A stretch of 64,000 nt of DNA from contig CM060978.1 in NCBI GenBank assembly GCA_030765065.1, positions 116,789,692 through 116,853,691 of the forward strand. Reading direction: 5' to 3'. A model generated the notes under the pieces. The model ran no database searches. It was given only the letters and a program-made list of their open reading frames with translations, and was not told where the DNA came from. The position numbers and the translations under genes were made by a program. This stretch comes from Deroplatys truncata (Eukaryota; Arthropoda; Insecta; Mantodea; Mantidae). This document shows, piece after piece, positions 34,017 to 46,326 of this stretch; the stretch's first letter is position 1; each line of letters opens with the position of its first letter.

Positions 34017-34378
34017 GCAAGGCCGTCAGCAATTACTACAATGTTGCAGAAGGTCTTAGCTGAGGCGCGTCATACAGCTCCGGTACCAAGAGATTTGAAT
34101 GATCAGTACAACAAAACTGCACTTATGATTTAAAACGTGTTTTTATATACATAAAGGACGGCCCCATGTGGCAAGCAAACAATGAAAACGTCCTGAAACC
34201 ATTATGAGATATGCATATAGGTTATTTTTTCCAGATGCACATACATTCTACAGGTTCAAAGATCTAGGGTTTCCTTTTGTTAGAGAAAGCGTGTAGGTTT
34301 TAGGACCTACTTTCATCAAACAAAAATGTGAGTGGTATTTTTATAGTTGACAACCTTAGTGCCATTTCAGCTGGTGCA
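34017..34378. other. No recognised feature
   Basis: Unremarkable AT-rich DNA between the SINE dimer and a microsatellite. Confidence 0.5.
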
Positions 34379-34445
<67 letters not shown>

Positions 34446-34476
34446 ATAATAATAATAGTAATAATAATAGTAAATA
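34379..34476 (+). repeat. (ACT)n then (AAT)n microsatellite
   Basis: About 22 ACT units followed by an interrupted AAT/AATAG run. Confidence 0.95.
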
Positions 34477-34499
34477 TTAATCAAGCATTAGAGCATTTC

Positions 34500-34700
34500 T
34501 GAGAAAATAAAAACAATTTCGAAAAATGTTCCATGTATAGGGTAGTTTGAGGGGGAGGATTTTCTTGAAAATCCGTGTGGTATCTTTGGCAGAAACCGAG
34601 CTTCAATAACAGCTTTGTTATTTATCCAATATTTCGTTTTTGAATATGCTGTTCACAGACGCGCGCGTTCATACCCATACTCACAATCGGAGTTTTTTTT
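34500..34700 (-). repeat. Repeat family A, partial reversed copy
   Basis: The reverse complement matches family A from the ACAGCATA block to the TTTTCTCA block, including GGTTTTCAAGAAAATCC. It ends close to the start of the next full copy, giving a head-to-head pair. Confidence 0.75.
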
Positions 34701-34719
34701 TCTGAAAAATGTCTGTTTT

Positions 34720-35602
34720 ACTTTCTCTACTACGTATAGAAGTATACGTAGGGGAAGTATTGCTTCCACTCAAAAATTCGATACCGAGATTACACTGGAA
34801 ATACATGTTTTGAGGCCTCCTGAATCCAAGAAAAGAAATTTTGGAAACATGTCCATGTGTGTGTGTGTGTGTGTGTGTGTCTGTGTGTCTGTCTGTGTGT
34901 CTGTCTGTCTGTGAACTGCATAACTAGAAACGAACAGTCGGATAAACACTAAACTTGGTATTTAGGTTCAGTATCTTCCAGAGATGCGACACGAAGGTTT
35001 TCAAGAAAATCCCCTCATCCTAGATTACCCTTTACATTGAACATTTTTCGAAAATTTCAATTTTCTCAAAAATGGCCCTAACGATTTTGATTAAAGTATC
35101 ACATGTTTAAGACATTTTTATGGCAAATAAAACGTTTATCTTGAATTTTCTGGGAATGTCTCCAAACGTATTCTTTATTGTAACGACTTTTGCATAACTG
35201 GTAAACCATAAGAGATAGACAACATTTTACTATACAAAAAATGTAGATCGCGTTAAAATACACAATTTATGTCATATACATTTTTTGTTGTTGAGTGAAC
35301 CATTTTCGAGATATTGCTTGTTATTCCCTTAAATTTTCCAATATTTATACTTTTTCTCAAACTCGTTATTCATTTTTTTTGTCCTGGTATTGCAAAGAAA
35401 ATGGAATACTCCACATAGCAATCAGCTCTTAAAATATTTGACTGTAGCTTAAAACCCATGAATTCCCCTTGCATCTACAAGAACATTAGCAATAAGATTA
35501 ATATCTCGATATCTCAATTAACATGAAGCATATGGAGAATAAGCGTTTGTAAAAATAGTTTGTACAAGAGTAGAGAAAGTCATTTGAGTGTAACATATCA
35601 GA
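34720..35602 (+). repeat. Repeat family A, full-length copy
   Basis: Starts ACTTTCTCTAC and ends CATATCAGA followed by a T-rich run. It has an internal (TG)n/(TCTG)n block at 34857-34912. Confidence 0.85.
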
Positions 35603-37499
35603 TTATTTTTTATTCAGAGGGCTTCACAACCTACATTTCTGATGAAAACTGAATGTAGATTTTTTGGGGGATGAAATGCAATACTCTTACCTAGTTAGTA
35701 GGTAGCAGAGAATGTAAAAAGGATTTACTATCGTGTAATGTGCAGCTTTTTGGAGTAATTGAAATCTTAAGAGGTTTATCGCCATACGTGAATCAGACAA
35801 GAGAAGTTTCATGTGAGTATGTGTAACTTTCATAATAAATCGTGGCCGGAGCTACAGTCAGGTTTAAGCTTTAAGCCTTAAAGCTGGCTGTGTCGGAGCA
35901 TAAGAATGGGAAGCCGAAGACCATGCTATTGGATTTTCATGCTCGACTGGATTCAGTTTTCCGTATGCTATGCGGTGCCTCCAGTGAGCTAGCCCTTTCC
36001 TCCCTCTTTTGTTGCTTTCTAAGTTTCACCTAGGTTTCTTTGCAAAGAAGAGTTTTTTACTACTTTAGCTGCCAGAACTCCATAAATAGAGAGAAAGAAT
36101 TAGAGTGTTGTTTGCTAATGAATGGTGTTGCGAATTCGCTATAATTTAAAAACAAATCATGCGTCAATAGTAAATGTTATTATAAGGTTTATGCATATTT
36201 AATATGAACACAGAGCAGGATAATTATCCGAACATTAGAGATATTTAAGGCTCTGGCCTTTACCCTGGAGTTATTAGTTTTGGTCTTATCAATAACTTCG
36301 GTAAGCGCCTTTCTAGTGGTACGCAAGACCTCTAAGAATTAGTGACCCTATTAAAAATGTTCATATAGTACTTCTTTTTCATCTCTGTTGTTTCTACATA
36401 CCGTGGAGCTTCCATGTCTCCTTTCTTCCCCCGGGTTTCAGGTATGCCTTCAAGACAGTCGGCAACACTGTACGTATAGGTGGTAACAAAATTCACACTT
36501 AAAAATGAGCATTCCTGAATAAGGCACACCTATAGAGGGATTAGTGAAAGGCTAAAAGGTGTAATTTCAGAATGACATAGGCGCTTCACCCTGTCTAGGG
36601 CCATTAATGTGTTGGTATGACAGTTCACTCGGAGAGAGTGAATTAAGCGGAAGCTTAACGTAATACTTAAAAAATATAATGATTTATAATCTTTGGTATA
36701 CTACATAGTACGAAAGCACATGGAGAAAGTTCTCAAGTAGGCGATGTGACATCAAAATTTTCGAATTTGACATACATTGTTGTGCCTTGGTTTTTAGCTT
36801 TCTATTTAGACTCCCTGGCTAATTGTTCTGTAGTATTAACTTGCTCTTTTAAAAGATTTGTGTATAAACTATATCTTTTACCAGAAACTAATGTTTGTGC
36901 AGTGGGTATTATTGACGTTTTTAATAACCAAACAAATACACTTTATTTATTTGATTACAGTGAGCGCCCCAAAATACGAATGCATGGTATATGTAATGAC
37001 AGAGCACAGATTACTGCCCAACTATGCATGAACTATTCACTCAGGTACTCAGCAAGAAGGATTTATCAAAGGCAAGTAGGACATCGTGTTTTTATACTAA
37101 ACTTCGGTGAATGTTGGTGTAGGTTTTGTTAAGAGCCCATGTTATCGACCTTAGCAGGCATTATTTGTGGTTGTCTTTGGGTTCTGACTTGAAATATGTG
37201 TTAGATTTTTTGTTATTAAAATTTTATTGTAATTCTTTAGGGTGAACTTTATCCTACAGAAGTTATAATTAGCTTCCCAAGTGTATCATTTTACCCTAGT
37301 AATTTTCAAATTATTTTTGTCATACCCTGCTCCTATTAGTGATACTCAGTAGTATATAGGCGTAAAATACACCTGAATACTTATAAAATCCATTTTTAGG
37401 CTAATGGTTGCTAACACAAGAGAAAATGTTGCTCAATGATTTAATCACTGGGGTAGTAGTTCCTACGGCTATACCCTGTCATCACTTTGCAGTCGCAAC
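35603..37499. other. No recognised repeat; one weak open frame inside
   Basis: Other than the frame at 36746-37132, described separately, nothing is recognised. Confidence 0.4.
36746..37132 (+). other. 128-codon open frame, weak resemblance to a transposon-linked HTH domain
   Basis: The C-terminal half contains YSERPKIRMHGICND and later SARRIYQRQVGHRVF. The layout vaguely recalls the DUF4817-type helix-turn-helix of insect mobile-element proteins (a Y....M....G.C.. start and a later RR..Y.R). The N-terminal half is hydrophobic and unlike it. No upstream gene signal is seen. It may be a decayed exon or chance. Confidence 0.25.
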
Positions 37500-38380
37500 C
37501 TTTTTCTCCACCATAAACTTGTTAGGTAGAAGAGGTATCTTATTCCACCCAAAAGTTCATTATCAAGATTTTTACCCAAAACACATGTTTTGAGGCCCTC
37601 TGAATAAAACGATTTTAAAAAAAAGGTCCAGTGTGTAAACAGCATAACCAATAAAGAAGTTTTGGATAAATACCAAACTTGGTATTTTAAGTTCAGTATT
37701 ATTCAAAGATGCGACACAAACATTTTCAAGAAAATCCCCATACCTCAAATTACCCTGTGCATGGACAAATCCTTTTTTTTTCTTTCTTTTTTAGTTTCTC
37801 AAAAATGGCTGGAATGACTTTGATTAAAATAGTGTGTATTTAAGATATATTTACATGACAAGTAAACTGTATACCTAATGAAATTTTCTGGGAATAGCCT
37901 GTTAATGCCTCTTCATTCAGAAAGAATTTTAAATAATTTTGTAAATGTGGTTCAAACCATAAGAGAGAAAAAACTTTATTACACAAAACATGTGAGCTGT
38001 CTTTTAAAACACAATTTAATTCAAGTAACTTCTTTTTTTTTTGTGACATCATCCATTTCTTAAGATACCCATTTTTATTGGTTTGAGTTTTCCAATACTT
38101 TTGTCACCTTTCAAAGTGGTTGTTATTCAGTTGTTTCTCACTATGGCATGGAAAGAATATGAATTTAAAGGGCAGCTAGCAACCAGTTTTAAATTTCTGG
38201 CCATCCATTTGCTTCCTGTATCCCTCTTGTACCTTTAATGAATGAAATGTGTAATGAAACTATTTCTACAGATGTTTATCTCATTTGTAGATAGAAGAAA
38301 AAGCTTTTTAAGAGTATTTGTAGAAACTGTAAAAATAAGCGTTAATGGATAGAGAAATTGTGTGAATGTAATCCATCAGA
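37500..38380 (+). repeat. Repeat family A, old near full-length copy
   Basis: Recognisable from a diverged start to the end CATCAGA. Shared blocks include CCAAACTTGGTATTT and TTTTCAAGAAAATCCCC. It has diverged substantially. A LINE tail is inserted just beyond its end. Confidence 0.75.
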
Positions 38381-38406
38381 ATTTGTTTTTAGCGCTTACC
38401 AAGGTA

Positions 38407-39668
38407 GATAGATAGATAACTTTATTTATACATTGTTATACACAATTCTTTTTACAATATTCCACTTATAAACTTACTTAACCTATGTACAAATTAACCT
38501 ATGTACAAATTTCCTTGCCAGCTATGCTGCTCTTTTTGCCTGGCACCCTGGCCTTCTGGCTCATCTGAGCATTCCTTGCTACCCTTAATCCCTATTGCCC
38601 ATCCTCTCCTTCCTCCATTTGCCTTTCTACCTTTCTTATCTCTCTTACTTTTCTAATCCATTTCTCTTTTACTTTCTTTAAGAACTCCCCCATATTCTTA
38701 TTTTGCTTTTCTTCTTTTCTTGTTAACATTTTAATTGCTACTATTTTTCCATCCATTTTTACTTTCTCTACTACGTATAGTAAGTAGGGGAAGTATTGTA
38801 TTCCACCCAAAATTTCGATACCGAGATTTCACCGGAAATACATGTTTTGAGACTCACTGAATCCAAAAAAAGCATTTTTGGAAACATGTCCGTGTGTGTG
38901 TCTGTGAACAGCATACCTCAAAAACGAAGAGTCGGATAAACACCAAACTTGGTATTTAGGTTCAGTATCTTCCAGAGATGCGACACGAAGGTTTTCAAGA
39001 AAATCCCCCCACCCCAGCCTACCCTTTACATGGAACATTTTTCGAAAATTTTAATTTTCTCAAAAACGGCTCTAACGATTTTGATTAAAATATCATATGT
39101 TTAAGATATTGTCATGATAATTAAAATGTATATCTCGAATTTTCTGGGAATGTCTCCAAAAGTATTCTTCATTATGAACGACTTTTTCATAACTGGTAAA
39201 CCATAAGAGATAGACAAAATTTTACTACACAAAAAATGTAGATCGCGTTAAAATACACAATTTATGTCATATACATTTCTTTTGTTGAGTGAACCGTTTG
39301 CGAGATATTGCTTGTTATTCCCTTAAATTTTCCAATACTTATACTTCTTCTCAAATTCGTTATTCATTTTTTTATGTCCTGGACATGCAAAGAGAATGGA
39401 ATGCGCCACATAGCAACCAGCGTTAAAATATTTGACTATCGCTTAAAAGCTACCATATTCCCCTTGCATCTACAAGAAAATTATCAATAAGATTGACATC
39501 TCGATATCTCCATTAACATGAAGCATATTGAGAATAAGCGTTTGTAAAAATAGTTTGTACAAGAGTAGAGAAAGTCATGTGAGTGTAACACATCAGATTT
39601 TTTTTCCCATTTTTCCTCCCATACTTATTGTCTCCATTCTGCTAATTCTTTGCATTCTGTCACGTAAT
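38407..39668 (-). mobile_element. 5'-truncated LINE tail with GATA-type tail, interrupted by repeat A
   Basis: The direct repeat TACCAAGGTA (38397-38406 and 39669-39678) encloses a minus-strand segment whose 3' end is TTATCTATCTATCTA, a microsatellite-like LINE tail. A minus-strand frame near 38592-38760 reads KEEKQNKNMGEFLKKVKEKW, a charged helical sequence like LINE ORF coiled coils. A family A copy (38761-39597) splits it. Without that copy the LINE fragment is about 425 bp. The LINE family is not identified. Confidence 0.6.
38761..39597 (+). repeat. Repeat family A, full-length copy inside a LINE tail
   Basis: 837 bp from ACTTTCTCTAC to CATCAGA. It is close in sequence to the copies at 15781 and 53186. 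It inserted within T-rich LINE sequence (CCATTTTT lies on both sides) and has a shortened TG block. Confidence 0.88.
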
Positions 39669-39709
39669 TACCAAGGTAAGTATATCTATATTATAAAGTT
39701 TTCACTACT

Positions 39710-40277
39710 GTATGCTATGTTTCATGAAAATTTTCCAGAAAATCCCTCCACCCCAAACTACCTTTTGCTTGGAACATTTTTCAAAATTTTTGAATTTCTC
39801 AAAAATGGCCTTCTTGAATTTAACCTCTGAAGTCCTCTTCATTCTGAATAACTTGCATAACTGATAAACCGTAAGAAATAGACAAATCTTGCTACACTAA
39901 AAAATGTCAGTCTCGTTAAAGCACATACTTTATGTAAAATCTTTTTGTTGCATTAACCATTTCTGAGTTATTCTTTGTTAGTGATTTGAATTTTCAAATA
40001 CTTATACTTTTTTAGAGAGGAGAATCGCTGTTTGTTTTTCATTGTGGTAATGCAAGGACAACAGAATTTCAAAGCCATCACATAATGACTCGTTCTTAAA
40101 AGATTTGACTATTGCTTAAGCCTACTGTATTTCCCTAATCCCCTATACCTACAAGGAAATAGTCAATAAAAGTATTTTTTTAAATGTTTATCTTGATTAA
40201 CTTGAAGCAGATAGAAAAAGCTTTTGTAATAACTGTTTGAAGAATGGGTAGAGAAAGTCATGCGAGTGTAACACATT
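39710..40277 (+). repeat. Repeat family A, old partial copy
   Basis: Matches the distal two thirds of the family, from the TTTTCCAGAAAATCCC block to GAGTGTAACACAT, with many substitutions. Confidence 0.7.
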
Positions 40278-40477
40278 TGAAGCTTGTTTTTATACTTGTA
40301 TCATTTATTAATAATATATAAGTTTAAAATTATCCACTGTACTGTTTTCTATAAACTATGCCACAGTATGTTCTGTTCAAGCTTTGATACATGGGAAAAT
40401 AGCAATATGCATAAACATATTAGTAGAAGACATGAAACTTTGTAGTGTTGCTTGTAGCAACAACCAAATATGAATTA

Positions 40478-40767
40478 GTCATCCTCCATGGTCAGTGGGT
40501 ACCATGCTAGCCTCTAGTTCGTGAGGTTACGGGTTCAAACCTGGCAGATGGTGATGGATTTTTTCGTACGTGAAAATTCTTAGCATGGTTTCCTTCGGAA
40601 GGGGAGTAAAGCCGTGGTCTCGTGTCATGGATTTACGGCATGTAACCTCAAGCCTGATAAAGACGCCTCTGAGCTAAATTTTCTGGTCTTTCACACCCAA
40701 TATAGAATGGGACGCTAAGGACCATTGTAATTAAAAAGCATCCATAAATAAAACCCAGTTTAATTTT
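40478..40767 (+). repeat. tRNA-derived SINE with target duplication
   Basis: Plus-strand copy flanked by AAATATGAATTA (40466-40477) and AAATATGGATTA (40768-40779). The head is somewhat diverged (CATCCTCCATGG). Confidence 0.88.
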
Positions 40768-40879
40768 AAATATGGATTAAAGTGTTTACTAGGTACATTA
40801 ATAAAATTTAATAATTTGCAAAATCTAAAAAATCATTGAAATCTTAGGCTTTTCAAAAAGAAGGCCAAAATAAATTTTT

Positions 40880-41188
40880 ATTTTCTCTACTGCCGACCTA
40901 TGGTAAGTAGAGAAAGTGTTGCATTCCAAAAATTTGATACAGGAGGATTTCACTGAAAATATATTTTGAGGATCCCTGAATCCTTCCCCCCCCCCTAAAA
41001 GAAAGCATTTTTAGAATAAGGTGTGCATGTGTGCATGCTTGCATGTGGACAGCATAACTCAAAAATGAAAAGTGCTTACCAAACTTGGTATTTAAATGCA
41101 TCATTTTCCAAGGATGTGACACAAAGATTTTCAATAAAGTCCCCTCAAACCAAATGACCCTTTACATGGGAAAATGTTACTTTTTATT
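40880..41188 (+). repeat. Repeat family A, old proximal fragment
   Basis: Diverged proximal third (ATTTTCTCTACTGCCGACC..). It is cut exactly where a younger full copy begins, so the younger copy probably inserted into it. Confidence 0.7.
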
Positions 41189-41316
41189 ACTTTCTCTACT
41201 ACGTATAGTAAGTAGGGGAAGTATTGCATTCCACTCAAAAATTCGATACCGAGATTACACTGGAAATACATGTTTTGAGGCCTCCTGAATCCAAAAAAAG
41301 TATTTTTGGAAACGTG

Positions 41317-41397
<81 letters not shown>

Positions 41398-42005
41398 ACA
41401 GCATAACTCAGAAACGAACAATCGGATAAACACCAAACTTGGTATTTAGGTTCAGTATCTTCCAGAGATGCGACATGAAGGTTTTCAAGAAAATCCCCCC
41501 CCCCCCATCCTAGATTACCTTTTACATGGAACATTTTACGAAAATTTTAATTTTCTCAAAAATGGCTCCAACGATTTTGATTAAAGTATTATATGTTTAA
41601 GACATTTTTATGGCAAATAAAATGTTTGTCTTGAATGTTCTGGGAATATCACCAAAAGTAATCTTTATTGTGAACGACTTTTGCATAACTGGTAAATCAT
41701 AAGAGATAGACAAAATCTTACTACACAAAAATGTAGATCGCGTTAAAATACACAATTTATGTCATATACATTTTGTTTTTGTTGAGTGAACCATTTTCGA
41801 GATATTGCTTGTTATTCCCTTAAATTTTCCAATACTACTACCATTTCTCAAATGGGAATTTGTTGTTAATTTTTTTTTGTCTTGGTTATGCAAAGAATAT
41901 TAATCTGTGGCAAAGAGAATGGTGCTGCACATAGAAACCAGCTATTAAGAGATATATCTATGCTTAAAGGCTGCTGTATTTCTATATTGCCCTTGCAAAT
42001 ACAAA
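41189..42005 (+). repeat. Repeat family A, young copy with long TG/AG block
   Basis: Starts ACTTTCTCTAC. The proximal 640 bp closely match the reference copies. The last ~170 bp diverge and appear to switch to an older copy. Confidence 0.8.
41320..41397 (+). repeat. (TG)n(AG)n microsatellite
   Basis: About 26 TG units followed by 13 AG units within repeat A. Poly-(His-Thr) and Ser-Leu frames on the minus strand are artefacts of it. Confidence 0.95.
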
Positions 42006-42019
42006 ACAAGGGGAACATA

Positions 42020-42170
42020 GTATGCCTTAAGCGATAGTCAAATATTTTTAGAACTGGCCACTATGTGTAAAATGGAATTCTCCTTTGCATGTCTAGAACA
42101 TAAAAAAAGAACAACGAATTTTCAATTAAGAAAAAGAGTAAGCATTGGAAAATTCAAAATCTATGGAGAG
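42020..42170 (-). repeat. Repeat family A, reversed fragment
   Basis: The reverse complement matches the distal part (TTAAGCGATAGTCAAATATTT and the CATGTCTAG block). With the preceding forward copy it forms a foldback pair. Confidence 0.7.
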
Positions 42171-43849
42171 TGATATCATTGTGATCATTATCCAGTACAG
42201 GGCCTAGATATTTAACTCATAATATTCCACGATTGAGTTGCCTAATTTAAAATTTCATAGGCTTTTAAGTTCCTTCTGTTGGTAAAAGGAACAACAGCTG
42301 TTTTTCTGGGATTGATGGGCAAGCCCTCTTGCATACACCAGTTGTGAATTTTTCTCAGTCCATAATTCATCATGTGGAGACTGTGTTGGGGAATTTTTCA
42401 AAAGTAACCAATGCTATTCCATCAGCATAAGTTTATATAATATTCCTCTTGGGTCATATCTTTAAGTAGACCATCCATCAGGAGACTGCAAAGCAGAGGA
42501 GAGAGAAATCCCCCCCCCCTGCGGGCAACCCTTCATGGAGTTAATCCCCCTCGTTTCCCCAGGAGGGTAGTTTAATTTTTCTGTTCCTGAGCATGGAGTT
42601 TATCCAACTACAAAGAATGTCGTTGACTTCATACTTTTGTGCAACTGAAACCATAGATTCATAGGGGATGTTATTAAAAGCACCCTTCCAAGACATTGAA
42701 TCCTCCAGACTACTGACCAGACTATGCAACATTGTTACACATGACTTTGATGGTTGGTAGATATGAGGTTTTCAATGAAGGGTGTATCTCACAGAACCTT
42801 TCTTCAAATATATTTTTTGATCAGTCTTTCCAAAGCATTTAATAGGAACGATGGTAGGCCTTATCTGTGGTGTAATTATTATGCCTGCACTTGGTAATAA
42901 ACACTACTCTGGTAGCTCTCCAGGCCAGAAGAATTAACTAAAAGCTGTACTGTCCTGGAAGAGGTTACAGAGAAGGATATAAAGTAAGTCACATTTCCAC
43001 TTGGCGATTTAAATGGTTTAAATTTATTAGGTACCCATTTAACACTATGAATTGAGACTTTGATGTGCAAGTTCCCTGTCCTGCTATGCTCTTGGTCTAG
43101 TGTATTTGCAGTGACCTGTGAATTTGCAGTCTCATCATTATATATGCACCTGGGAATAAGTACCTCAAACAGATCTTAACTTTGAATGTTTCTTCGGCTG
43201 AGCACTTTAAAACTACCTGTAGGCTTGCATATTGTTCCTATGGCATTTATTGAATTGTGGACCAATGCTCTTTGTAGCTTAGCTGCCTCTGACAGACTAG
43301 ATATTTCCTGACAGAAGGCTAGCAAGGAAGATCGTTTGTCCTTATAGTCTGTGAGGGCTGTATGATACTCCTTTCAATTTCCACTTCTATTTGCCTTGTT
43401 AAAGAGGTCGCACTCTGTCTCTCCCTCTCCTATGATCAGGGTCTTTAGTCCACCATGTCACTTTCTTGGATTTCGTTTGCATTTGCAAGGGGCAGTTTTC
43501 CTGATAGCCGTTAAGTATAGCCTCTTGAAGAATTGAATAGGTGACTTCAATATCTCCAACTGATACTACCAATCTGTCAATGCTACTAAGGGATCCTGCA
43601 TATAGGGCTTCCACAGGTAGCAATTAGATCTTTTAACTGCATTAACATTAAAAGATATGTAGGTATGATCTGAAAGTGATGGTTCATCCAGGACTTTCCA
43701 ATCGGTGATCTGAGTTGAAATATACTCAGTATAAAAGGTGATGTTAACTTCCAGCCTAATGTGATTTACAAAGGTAGGCTTGTTACCGACATATAAATAT
43801 AAATTATAAATTACTGAAGAGCAGAAAGTCTGAAAGCTATTCATCCCTT
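42171..43849 (-). pseudogene. LINE ORF2 remnant: endonuclease C-terminus and reverse transcriptase
   Basis: The frame at 43566-43844 has GNKPTFVN and then DEPSLSDHTYISF, the SDH end of an AP-endonuclease domain. The frame at 43399-43623 follows with a CPL..WW linker typical of Jockey-like ORF2. RT blocks follow: WKGAFNNIPYESMV and WINSMLRNRKIKL in 42541-42732, and a LSPLLCSLLMDGLL block near 42465. Then comes GLPINPRKTAVVPFTNRR near 42280. Stops and shifts separate the blocks, and the YADD region is not intact. The protein is nonfunctional. Confidence 0.75.
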
Positions 43850-43853
43850 TTAA

Positions 43854-46322
43854 CCGTCGGGCGCAATATATGCTCTGGCGAGTTAGGACACAATGTGCCT
43901 GTTAGGCTCAGCTAAAACAATCATAATTAATACACACTTATTGTAATTTTAGTATTATAAAAGTATTCACTGACATTCGTGGAAATGTTTAAAGGCAAAA
44001 AAAGCAACTAAATTCGTTGTAAAAAAACTCATTTATTGTTTAGAAAATTATAAAAGAGAATGTATCAAAATGTTTAATCTGCCACCAAATTGGCTTAAAT
44101 TGTCTGGCTATTATCATTAAACGAATTTCAAGGTGTGGTAAGAAACAATTATAACATTGTAGTGCAATGCTCAGAATCGAGATTAGCTCATTTTCAGTTA
44201 AGTTGAGCAGAAGAAGGGCATATGCACCTATCACACATGTTTTTGCATTCATAGTTTGTCATCCTCCTGAAACCTGTTTCCGTTGTGCAGCTAGAGCACC
44301 TACGTCTTTTGGGGGGCAGAGGGGGTGACATTTTTCGATCATTACCGGCGGGAAGAAACCTTTTCAGTCGCATTTGTTGGCTGGTAGGGATCCCAACTGT
44401 CTTCACACTTCTTCGGTTTAACTCTCCAAGTACAAGTTGGCGGACCAACGTCTTCAGGAAAACTCTTCTACGCTAGGGTTCCAGTTGATTGCCAAGGGAA
44501 ATTACTTGTGAATTGATACCACTCTCATTCAACATTGTAAAAAATATCACCATTGGCCAGCGCTTGACACATTTCTGCTCACGCTGTAAGTAGCACACAT
44601 TTGCTCTGCAGTATCAGCGCCGCCCTTGGTGGAATTGTAGAAACTGATTATCTCTGGTTTCCTTTGATATCCAGATTCAGGGTCGATGGTGTCCTCATCA
44701 TAAAGTGAAGAGACGAGAATTACGTTCTTCTTGCGGGATGTAGGACACCAAAGTCTTTCCAGCAGTAAAGCCAAACATGCTGCTGTATTGTACCTTTCCT
44801 TTGACCGAAACAAACTGTGGGGGCAACTGTCCTTTATTTTTTCACACAGTTCCAATATAGAACAGCTTCTTTTTCAAATCATCGATCAAATCCATATCGG
44901 TGAATCAATTATCAGCAGTGATGTTACGACAAGACCCACATAATGGCTTGACCATTCTTTTCACCACTTCACTTGGTTTATTGCTGACACACAAGGGATC
45001 TTCAGGCTGTTTTCCAGCATATATCTCCATGTTCAGCGTATAAAACGTTTTTGCATCAACAAGCGCGAAACATTTTATACCATACTTGTTCGTTTCGACA
45101 GAATATACTGCCGAAATTGGCACCTTCCTCGGAAACCTAGAAGCATTTCGTCCACTGTGACGTTCTCCCCGATGCTATAGATTTTCTGACAGATTTCTAC
45201 AAATTTTTCGAATACGTCACGAATTGGAACAAGACGGTCACATTCTTTTCGTTCTGTCCTGGTAGTAAAGTTATCAAAACGAAGGCAACGTATCAGAGTC
45301 TTGAACTGCTTGATGTTCATCCCGAAGGAAAATTTTCCACGCCGTCACCTTCTTTTCCCCAAAGTTCCTCCAAACTTTGACGATTCCCTCTGAGAGCTCC
45401 TGCTAGATACAACAAACCAATGAAAGCCCTTAGTTCAATGACATCAGTGGGTGTGATGTCCCTCTGGAAAATTTGTGCTTAATGGATTCAATTAACTGGT
45501 TTGTGCATTTAACAGTCGTGTTCAAGATGTCGTCACTGAATAAATTATCCCAACATTCGACTACAGTTTGACAATTCTTAGCACTTCCCATGACTCCAGG
45601 AAGATGCGTTAAAACATTATGACCCCGCCTACGAACATTTCTTGCTGGCAGATTTTCGTCCCACTTGGTCTTTTTATCTTTTCCCTCAAAAACGTTGGCT
45701 TCTGGGACTGGTTCGGATTCATCTTCGGACTCCTCACCATCTTGTTCGGTTTTTGAATCGCCTTCACGTTCTTCCACCTTATCTTCAGAAGCAACGTCAC
45801 TCTCTTCCCCAAAATCCTCATTCACTGAGGGATCCTCCTGGTCGAAATCTTGCAATAAAGCCATTACCCCGTCAAGATGGCTCGAATTAGACAGATCGTA
45901 GAATTTTCGCAACATTTTATACGAAAACCTGAAATGTATGAGAGAAAACACCAACATAAGTTTGTGGTCGGACGCAATGAGCCTGGGAGGCCAGGTTAAA
46001 AAATTGACAATATTCCGAAAAATATCCACAAATTATAAATGATGTAGCCAGGAAATTTGTAAAACAAATACTAGTGATAAACAGATTAAAAAAATACTGA
46101 TCTTTATATGCGTAACGAATTCGGGCGCAATGTGCCTGTGAGATCAAAGTTACGATAACTGCACTCCAAGAAGCAAGCAAGACAATTGAGCACTAGGACT
46201 GTAAACTTCAGATAAAGAAAGGAGACTAAACGGAGGGACAGACACCAACGCATCCTAGCAGTGGAGAGAGCAACGAACATTTCCACGCTGTGCCTGTCAG
46301 GCCGGTTGCGCCCGATGGAGGA
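43854..46322 (-). mobile_element. piggyBac element (2469 bp) at TTAA
   Basis: TTAA flanks both ends (43850-43853 and 46323-46326). The inner ends share an inverted repeat with core TCGGGCGCAA. The left end is a few bases shorter than the right. Subterminal copies of a near-palindromic motif GTGCCTGT(T/C)AGGC occur on both sides (about 43891, 46130 and 46290). The transposase pseudogene runs on the minus strand. It inserted into the endonuclease domain of the surrounding LINE, whose two halves abut the TTAA sites. Confidence 0.9.
44190..45915 (-). pseudogene. piggyBac transposase pseudogene
   Basis: Frames in order: 45430-46029, with an acidic N-terminal region (ESEDESEPVPE) after a start probably near MLRKFYDLSN. 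Then 45075-45320, with VTVDEMLLGFRGRCQFRQYI. Then 44905-45123, with KCFALVDAK and NITADN. Then 44547-44855, with STKGGADTAEQMC. Last 44194-44448, with a C-terminal Cys-rich CSSC...C...CDRC segment. Aspartates at about 45055-45057, 44911-44913 and 44613-44615 match the family's DDD triad. Three or more frameshifts and a TGA replacing the Trp after ADN make it inactive. Confidence 0.85.
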
Positions 46323-46326
46323 TTAA

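Noticed and set aside
41131-41534. Open frames with poly-(His-Thr) or Ser-Leu runs (also near 15791 and 53156)
   Set aside because: They are translations of the TG/AG microsatellite within repeat family A.
45642-45901. Plus-strand open frames opposite the piggyBac acidic region
   Set aside because: They are antisense shadows of the transposase N-terminus.
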